Of a stretch of 12,291 bases of DNA, positions 7,723 through 12,291 are shown in pieces. The stretch's first letter is position 1. Every line of letters begins with the position of its first letter. The DNA comes from Gammaproteobacteria bacterium (GTDB lineage Bacteria > Pseudomonadota > Gammaproteobacteria > Pseudomonadales > Halieaceae): contig JAAEZV010000029.1 in the NCBI GenBank assembly GCA_018222695.1, forward strand, positions 1-12,291. The letters run 5' to 3'. Below the pieces are notes generated by a model, which made no database searches, was not told where the DNA came from, and was given only the letters and a program-made list of their open reading frames with translations. Made by a program: the position numbers and the translations under genes.

Positions 7723-7746
7723 GCAGTAGCGCACATGACAAGCTTA

Positions 7747-9669
7747 TCAGCCACGCGCCATCTTGATGCGGCCCTTCGGCTTGGGCTGTTCCTCAAGGAA
7801 CTTGAGCGCCCAGGCCTGAAACTCCGGTTGGCGCGGTGCGTCCAGCCCGGTCTCTTTCTTGCAGCGCTTCTTGAGCTCGGCAATGTCGCCACCGCGGTCA
7901 AACATTTTAACCTTGCCACGTTGCTTGGCCATTTTGGCGCGCAGCGCTTTGGTCTTTTTCTCGTCAACCGTGTGGTCAGCATTCATCACCACACCATAGC
8001 GCTTGGCGCCCTCGACCGAGACCAGACCCGCCCGCACGTCGAACTCAACACGCTCGGTTTCCCGCTTCAAGGGGTCTCCACAACCTCCCCCACCCCAGGT
8101 ATTGAAGTAGAGAATGTCACCGGCGTTCACGGCAATCCGGTCACACTTACTCGGCATCATTTCTTCACTACCGTCGGTGCGCTTCAAAATTTTCTCCGAG
8201 CGACGTCCCGGCAAGCCACCGTTAACGCCCCACGGATAAGTCAGCCAGCGGTCGTCGTGAATAGAGATGGTGCCGGGCTCGAGGAAGCAGTACCCCATTC
8301 GCAGGCCATTACCACCGCGGTTATAGCCCGCGCCACCGCTATCAGTAATCGTTTCATACGCTTCGATGCGCAGCGGGAAGTAGCTCTCCAAGAACTCGTT
8401 GGGCACATTGGTAAAGCTGGGCCACAGAGAGTGCCCGTCGGGCCCATCACCTGAGGGCTTGCCAGGAATCCCGCCAAAGCCAATGGAGTAGAGCTGATAC
8501 CACTCGCCATTCTTGTCGTAACCCGAGTACATGAAGTGCGGGCTGTCAGAGAAGCCAGCACCCGCTAAGAAGTCGGGATCCCCCTGACCCAAAAGGCCGC
8601 CCAGCACGTCAAAAATCCGCCCAAGCGCGTGGGTACGACACGAGAGTGCCGCGGGTTCGCGAGGCTTGAGCAGCGTGCCCTCAGGAATGTGCACTTCCAT
8701 CAGATCATAAAAGCCGTCGTTAAACATAATCTGAGGGTCAAACACCATGATCATGTAGACGCCGCAGAACATCTTGAACATCTCTTCGTTGAGATAAAAA
8801 TTGATAGAGCTGATCGACTGCGGGTCGGTGCCTTCAAAATCAAAAATGACTTTGTCTTTGTCACGCCACATTGAGCACTTGATGCGGTACGGGCCCATGC
8901 CCAGACCGTCATCACAAATGTAGTCCTCGAAGTACTGTTTTTTCGTGGGCACGGTGTCCTTGATCAGCTTACCCATAGCTCGCTTGTTCCGTGCCAAAAG
9001 CTCGTCCAGGGCCGAGTAATACTCGTCATCACCGAAGCGCTCCGCCATCTCGATGACGCGCTTCTCGGCGGTCCGCATGGCGGCAACGAGAGCGTTAAAG
9101 TCACTGCGGTTCCAGGTCGGCATGCGACTGTTGTGCAGAATCAAATTCAGCACATCGGTCTGCAGCTCATCGTTTTTGAAGATCTTAAGCGGCGGCACGC
9201 GAATACCTTCCTCAAAAATCTCTCGAGCGTCGGTTGGCAGACTGCCCGGTACCTTGCCGCCCACGTCAGTCATGTGACCAAACATGGCAGCGTAGGCAAT
9301 CAGCCGGCCGTCCTTGAAGATCGGCCGCAGTAACAGCCAGTCATTGATGTGACTGATCGCGCCGTTACAGGCGTAGGGGTCGGTGGTCAGGAACAGGTCA
9401 CCCTCTTCAATGGTGCCGTCGTAGGCCTCTTTAAAGCCGTGGATAAAGCTACCGAACTGGCCGACCACCATCTTGCCTTCCAAATTGGCGATCATCGGGA
9501 ACATATCGTTTTGCTCACGAATCCCCGGCGACATCGCCGTCCGAAACACGACCGCATCCATCTCGTAGCGGGCATTCATCATCGCGTTTTCGATGATGTC
9601 GAGGGTGATTGGGTCGATATCCTTACGCTTGAATTTCTTGGTATTGGTTTCAACGATTGTTGCAGGCAT
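7747..9669 (-). CDS. HyuB-like hydantoinase B/oxoprolinase family subunit
   Basis: A 640-residue member of the HyuB family, which includes N-methylhydantoinase B, the C-terminal part of 5-oxoprolinase and the alpha subunits of acetone/acetophenone carboxylases. Family features: PITLDIIENAM (20-30), TDPY (96-99, usually NDPY/NDPW), HIND (107-110), GHMTDVGGKVPGSLP (131-145; His and Asp residues here and in HIND are candidate metal ligands), DSGGAGYNRGGNGLR (443-457), and GGGGCGDP (526-533). After the normal YGVV segment (558-561) comes a Lys/Arg-rich tail to residue 640. Start ATG 9669 has a GGGGAG Shine-Dalgarno about six bases upstream; the gap to the HyuA-like stop is 16 bases, so the two form one operon and presumably one complex. 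Substrate is not known: ATP-driven hydrolysis of a cyclic amide or ATP-driven ketone carboxylation are the two main possibilities. Confidence 0.92.
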   Translation of the reverse strand: MPATIVETNTKKFKRKDIDPITLDIIENAMMNARYEMDAVVFRTAMSPGIREQNDMFPMIANLEGKMVVGQFGSFIHGFKEAYDGTIEEGDLFLTTDPYACNGAISHINDWLLLRPIFKDGRLIAYAAMFGHMTDVGGKVPGSLPTDAREIFEEGIRVPPLKIFKNDELQTDVLNLILHNSRMPTWNRSDFNALVAAMRTAEKRVIEMAERFGDDEYYSALDELLARNKRAMGKLIKDTVPTKKQYFEDYICDDGLGMGPYRIKCSMWRDKDKVIFDFEGTDPQSISSINFYLNEEMFKMFCGVYMIMVFDPQIMFNDGFYDLMEVHIPEGTLLKPREPAALSCRTHALGRIFDVLGGLLGQGDPDFLAGAGFSDSPHFMYSGYDKNGEWYQLYSIGFGGIPGKPSGDGPDGHSLWPSFTNVPNEFLESYFPLRIEAYETITDSGGAGYNRGGNGLRMGYCFLEPGTISIHDDRWLTYPWGVNGGLPGRRSEKILKRTDGSEEMMPSKCDRIAVNAGDILYFNTWGGGGCGDPLKRETERVEFDVRAGLVSVEGAKRYGVVMNADHTVDEKKTKALRAKMAKQRGKVKMFDRGGDIAELKKRCKKETGLDAPRQPEFQAWALKFLEEQPKPKGRIKMARG

Positions 9670-9685
9670 TGTTATCTCCCCTCGC

Positions 9686-11746
9686 TCAAGCTGACGGTGC
9701 TATCAGGATGTTGCCGAATTTGTCGACGTTACCGGTATGCCCGGACAGAATGACCGTGGTCGAATCCATCTCGAGCACGATCGCGGGTCCGTCGATTTTG
9801 TTACCGGCTTTCAACTGATCCCGTCGGTATAGGTTTGCTTCCATATTCTTGCCGTCCATGAAGACTTTTGAAGTCCCGATCTTGGCTGCAGCGACCGGCG
9901 TGCGGCTGCCAGAGCCAGTCACTTTCTTGGCGTCGATTTCGGCACTCTTGCCTTGCGCCACCGCCCGAACGTTCACAATTTCCTTGTCCGCCTCGAGCGC
10001 AAAGGTAAACAACTGACGGTGCATGTCATCAAAGGGATCGCCAATCACCGACAAGCCCTTGGATTTGAGCTTTTTCAGGTCGAAATCGACCGTTAGCGTG
10101 AGTCCTTGTCCGGAATAACGGATATCCGCTTGATAGGTGACCGAACGATGCGCCTTGGGCACACCCTCTTTCTCGAGCGTTTTCAGCGCCTTGTTTGCTA
10201 GCTGCTGGAAAATCTTGGTCAACTCGCTTGTTGAGGTATTGCCAAACCGACGAATAAACGTCCGCGATGCCTCGTCGCGTACGCGCGTGGTCGCGTCCCC
10301 GTAAGCACACAGGACGCCTGGGCCAGGGGGAATAATCACTGGCCAGCTATTCATTAACTTGCCGAGGGCATTAGCGTGCAGAGGACCCGCACCACCAAAA
10401 CCAATCAGCGCAAAGTCACGGGGGTCAAAGCCCTGCTCTACCGACACTAGTCGCAGGGCGCCGTACATGTTCTCGTTCACAATATCGATGATGCCCGCGG
10501 CGGCGCGCTTCACCGAAATGCCCAAAGCGTCCGCAACTGGCTTGATCGCTTTTTCAGCGAGGTCCTTGCGGATCTCCATATCGCCACCCAGCCGCACTTC
10601 ACTGGGCAAGTATCCCAGTACCACGTTAGCGTCGGTCACGGTCGGCAGGTCACCGCCTTTGTTATAGGCCGCTGGTCCCGGTTCGGCACCGGCACTTTCC
10701 GGGCCAACGCGCAAGGCGCCAGTGAGTTCAGGTACGTGAGCGATCGAGCCGCCCCCGGCACCCACGGTGCGCACGTCCACAGAGGATGCTCTCACGGTCA
10801 CATCGCCAACCGTTGTCTCCCTCCTTAGTTGTGCGTTGCTGTCCTGCACCAGTGCCACGTCGGTAGAGGTGCCGCCCATATCGAAGGTCAGCAAGTTTTC
10901 AAAACCCGCCTGCTTGGCGACCCAGACCGCGCCGGATACACCACCAGCGGGTCCTGACATCAACAGATTCACTGGCAGGGATTGAGCGACCTTGGCCGAG
11001 GCCATGCCGCCGTCAGAACGAAGGATATGGAGCTTCACATCCTTCATTTTCGCCTTGAGTTTTCGCTCAAGGCTTTTAACGTAAGCGGCCACTTTCGGGC
11101 GGACATAGGAGTTTGCCACCGTCGTAATCGTGCGCTCGTACTCCTGCATCTCAGGCACCACATCGTAAGAGAGCGAAACCGGAATACCCGGTAGCACCTG
11201 CTTGGCGATTTTCTCGACTTCTTTTTCGTGGGCTGGATTGGCGTAGGAATTGATCAGAGAAATCGTCAACGCCTCAATATTTTCTTTCTTAAGCTTTTTA
11301 AGCTCCTTGGTCAGAGCCGTTTTATTCAGCTTTCGCACCACCGAGCCGTCTGCGCCCATGCGCTCATCCGCCTCAATCGTGCACGACAGCGGAGCCAGCG
11401 GCTGGCTCTTGTTGTAGATCACCCAACCACCGAGCCCGCCGGGCACATAGGATCGCGCAATCTGCAGTACCTGTTGATAGCCTTTGGTAGTCACCAATCC
11501 GACTTTAGCGCCGGTGCCGGTCAAGACCGTGTTAGTCGCGACCGTAGTGCCGTGCATCACTTGCGCGATTTCGGAGGGATCCACCCCGGCGTTGTCACAG
11601 ACCTTTGCGACACCGTTCATCACACCGATAGAGGAATCAGCCGGCGTACTCGGGACTTTCGCGGTATGGATGGAACCCGATTTTTCATCAACGAGAATCA
11701 GGTCGGTAAATGTGCCGCCGACGTCGACACCAAGACGATAAGGCAT
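9686..11746 (-). CDS. HyuA-like hydantoinase/oxoprolinase ATP-binding subunit
   Basis: A 686-residue protein of normal HyuA length with the ASKHA (actin-like ATPase) signatures of the family: LGVDVGGTFTDLILVD (5-20), MHGTTVATN (64-72), SGPAGGVSGA (264-273), FDMGGTSTDVALV (288-300), VGAGGGSIAHV (328-338), FGGAGPLHA (450-458) and a C-terminal GPAIVLEMDSTTV (653-665). It should phosphorylate the substrate at the expense of ATP and hand it to the HyuB-like partner; in acetone carboxylase the equivalent subunit activates acetone and bicarbonate. Start is clear: ATG 11746 with GAGGAGG about five bases upstream. It is the first gene of the minus-strand block and diverges from the CoA-transferase at the right edge. 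The overall family is certain, but the substrate is not. Confidence 0.95.
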   Translation of the reverse strand: MPYRLGVDVGGTFTDLILVDEKSGSIHTAKVPSTPADSSIGVMNGVAKVCDNAGVDPSEIAQVMHGTTVATNTVLTGTGAKVGLVTTKGYQQVLQIARSYVPGGLGGWVIYNKSQPLAPLSCTIEADERMGADGSVVRKLNKTALTKELKKLKKENIEALTISLINSYANPAHEKEVEKIAKQVLPGIPVSLSYDVVPEMQEYERTITTVANSYVRPKVAAYVKSLERKLKAKMKDVKLHILRSDGGMASAKVAQSLPVNLLMSGPAGGVSGAVWVAKQAGFENLLTFDMGGTSTDVALVQDSNAQLRRETTVGDVTVRASSVDVRTVGAGGGSIAHVPELTGALRVGPESAGAEPGPAAYNKGGDLPTVTDANVVLGYLPSEVRLGGDMEIRKDLAEKAIKPVADALGISVKRAAAGIIDIVNENMYGALRLVSVEQGFDPRDFALIGFGGAGPLHANALGKLMNSWPVIIPPGPGVLCAYGDATTRVRDEASRTFIRRFGNTSTSELTKIFQQLANKALKTLEKEGVPKAHRSVTYQADIRYSGQGLTLTVDFDLKKLKSKGLSVIGDPFDDMHRQLFTFALEADKEIVNVRAVAQGKSAEIDAKKVTGSGSRTPVAAAKIGTSKVFMDGKNMEANLYRRDQLKAGNKIDGPAIVLEMDSTTVILSGHTGNVDKFGNILIAPSA

Positions 11747-11812
11747 ATTGGCCTCCTCTTGTTATAGATCTTCTAATGATCGCAACGCGAGTCGCAGGGT
11801 TCAGCAAACTGC

Positions 11813-11830
11813 GAGTGCCCAGCGGCACTC
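11813..11830. repeat. Perfect inverted repeat in divergent gap
   Basis: GAGTGCC-CAGC-GGCACTC: seven-base arms with no mismatch and a four-base spacer. It lies between the HyuA-like gene and the divergent CoA-transferase, directly upstream of the candidate -10 at 11854 at roughly -35 or just beyond. There is no T run on either side, so it is not a terminator. It may be an operator for a regulator controlling both directions. The rest of the 198-base gap (11747-11944) holds the two ribosome binding sites and no supported gene. Confidence 0.4.
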
Positions 11831-11850
11831 AAAACAATTGACCGGACATT

Positions 11851-11859
11851 TGCTACAAT
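11851..11859 (+). promoter_or_regulatory. Candidate extended -10 promoter element
   Basis: TGCTACAAT matches an extended -10 (TG-n-TATAAT with one mismatch). No good -35 lies 16-18 bases upstream (AAAACA region), but extended -10 promoters can do without one. Transcription would start near 11866 and leave a leader of about 80 bases before the CoA-transferase start. Confidence 0.35.
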
Positions 11860-11944
11860 TTCGCTTCCGATCCAAAGATGCACCAATCTGCGCACAGGTG
11901 CAAGGTATCATCCCCCCCACATTCAAGATTCGCTGGAGCCCATC

Positions 11945-12291
11945 ATGATGAAACCCCTCGCCGGCATTCGTGTACTGGCTATTGAGCAGTTTGGTGCGGG
12001 CCCCTACGGGTCGATGTACCTGGCCGAGCTGGGGGCCGAAGTAATCAAGATCGAGAATCGCGCCACGGGCGGTGACCCATCGCGTCAGTCGGGATCAGTC
12101 ACCCTCGCCGAAGATGATAGCGCCTATTTTCAGGCCTTTAACCTCGCCAAAAAAAGCGTGACGCTGAACCTGAAAAGCGACGAAGGTCGCGCGCTGTTTC
12201 ATGAGCTGGTGAAAAAGAGCGACGTGGTGTGGAACAATCTGCGCGGCAGCCAGCCTGCGAAAATGGGTCTGACCTATGACGACCTTAAGGG
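11945..12291 (+). CDS. Family III CoA-transferase (CaiB/BaiF), 5' fragment
   Basis: The first 115 codons of a family III CoA-transferase, cut by the window edge. Visible features: LAGIRVLAIEQFGAGPYGSMYLAELGAEVIKIE is the N-terminal nucleotide-binding-like segment (residues about 5-37), NLAKKSVTLNLKSDEG follows the family's 'NxxKRSLxLDLK' motif, and NNLRGSQPAKMGLTYDDL matches the 'FRPGxxxRLGL' region with changes. The catalytic Asp expected near residue 170 is beyond the edge. Two ATG codons follow each other (11945 and 11948); GGAG at 11935-11938 fits either, slightly better the second for spacing of about nine. It diverges from the HyuA-like gene. Its sequence differs clearly from the complete CoA-transferase at 386-1585, so it is a separate paralogue with another likely substrate. 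Confidence 0.9.
   Translation, partial: MMKPLAGIRVLAIEQFGAGPYGSMYLAELGAEVIKIENRATGGDPSRQSGSVTLAEDDSAYFQAFNLAKKSVTLNLKSDEGRALFHELVKKSDVVWNNLRGSQPAKMGLTYDDLK

Noticed and set aside
7736..7749. Near-palindrome TGACAAGCTTATCA
   Set aside because: It has an internal mismatched pair and is partly made by the HyuB stop codon; it probably is chance and is next to a better-supported terminator.
7684..8454. A 256-residue open frame on the + strand
   Set aside because: It lies antisense to the 3' part of the HyuB-like gene and starts inside the terminator; its protein has no recognisable domain, while the opposite strand carries clear family motifs.
11228..11767. A 179-residue + strand open frame
   Set aside because: It is fully antisense to the HyuA-like gene, whose DVGGTFTD motif region it covers.
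11838..11859. TTGACC and TACAAT as a sigma-70 promoter pair
   Set aside because: The spacing is only 10 bases instead of 16-18, so the two cannot be a -35/-10 pair; only the extended -10 was kept.
11748..11948. A 66-residue + strand open frame in the divergent gap
   Set aside because: It starts on the ribosome binding site of the opposite gene and overlaps the start of the CoA-transferase; composition is that of non-coding DNA.

Overview
The window looks like a piece of a Gram-negative, aerobic, heterotrophic proteobacterium. A TonB-dependent outer-membrane receptor proves an outer membrane. The moderately high GC content, the tight operons and the mix of CoA-transferases, an AMP-forming acyl-CoA ligase and MaoC-type hydratases fit a marine gammaproteobacterium (for example the OM60/NOR5-Halieaceae type), but this taxonomic guess is inference from gene style, not proof.

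Layout. On the + strand: the 3' end of a family III (CaiB/BaiF) CoA-transferase (1-372), a second complete CoA-transferase (386-1585) and a TonB-dependent receptor (1673-4285). A strong, nearly symmetrical hairpin terminator (4300-4328) separates the receptor from a convergent minus-strand small PepSY-type membrane protein (4355-4894). A + strand AMP-forming acyl-CoA synthetase starting at a TTG follows (5126-6724). Facing it on the minus strand is a four-gene block, read from right to left: a HyuA-like subunit (9686-11746), a HyuB-like subunit (7747-9669), an intrinsic terminator (7698-7722), then two overlapping small hotdog-fold genes, a MaoC N-terminal-type subunit (7210-7671, TTG start) and a MaoC C-terminal-type subunit (6767-7213). 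A divergent regulatory gap of about 200 bp (11747-11944) leads to a third family III CoA-transferase, cut by the right edge (11945-12291).

How the genes may work together (inference). All the soluble enzymes except the HyuAB pair act on CoA thioesters: the ligase and the CoA-transferases load CoA, and the split MaoC pair would add or remove water at an enoyl-CoA. HyuAB-family proteins either hydrolyse cyclic amides using ATP or, in the acetone/acetophenone carboxylase branch, carboxylate ketones using ATP. A ketone carboxylation followed by CoA activation is one coherent reading; an ATP-dependent lactam/hydantoin opening is the other. The receptor would import a scarce substrate or an iron/cofactor complex. 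No transporter, regulator, mobile element, RNA gene or CRISPR array is visible in the window.
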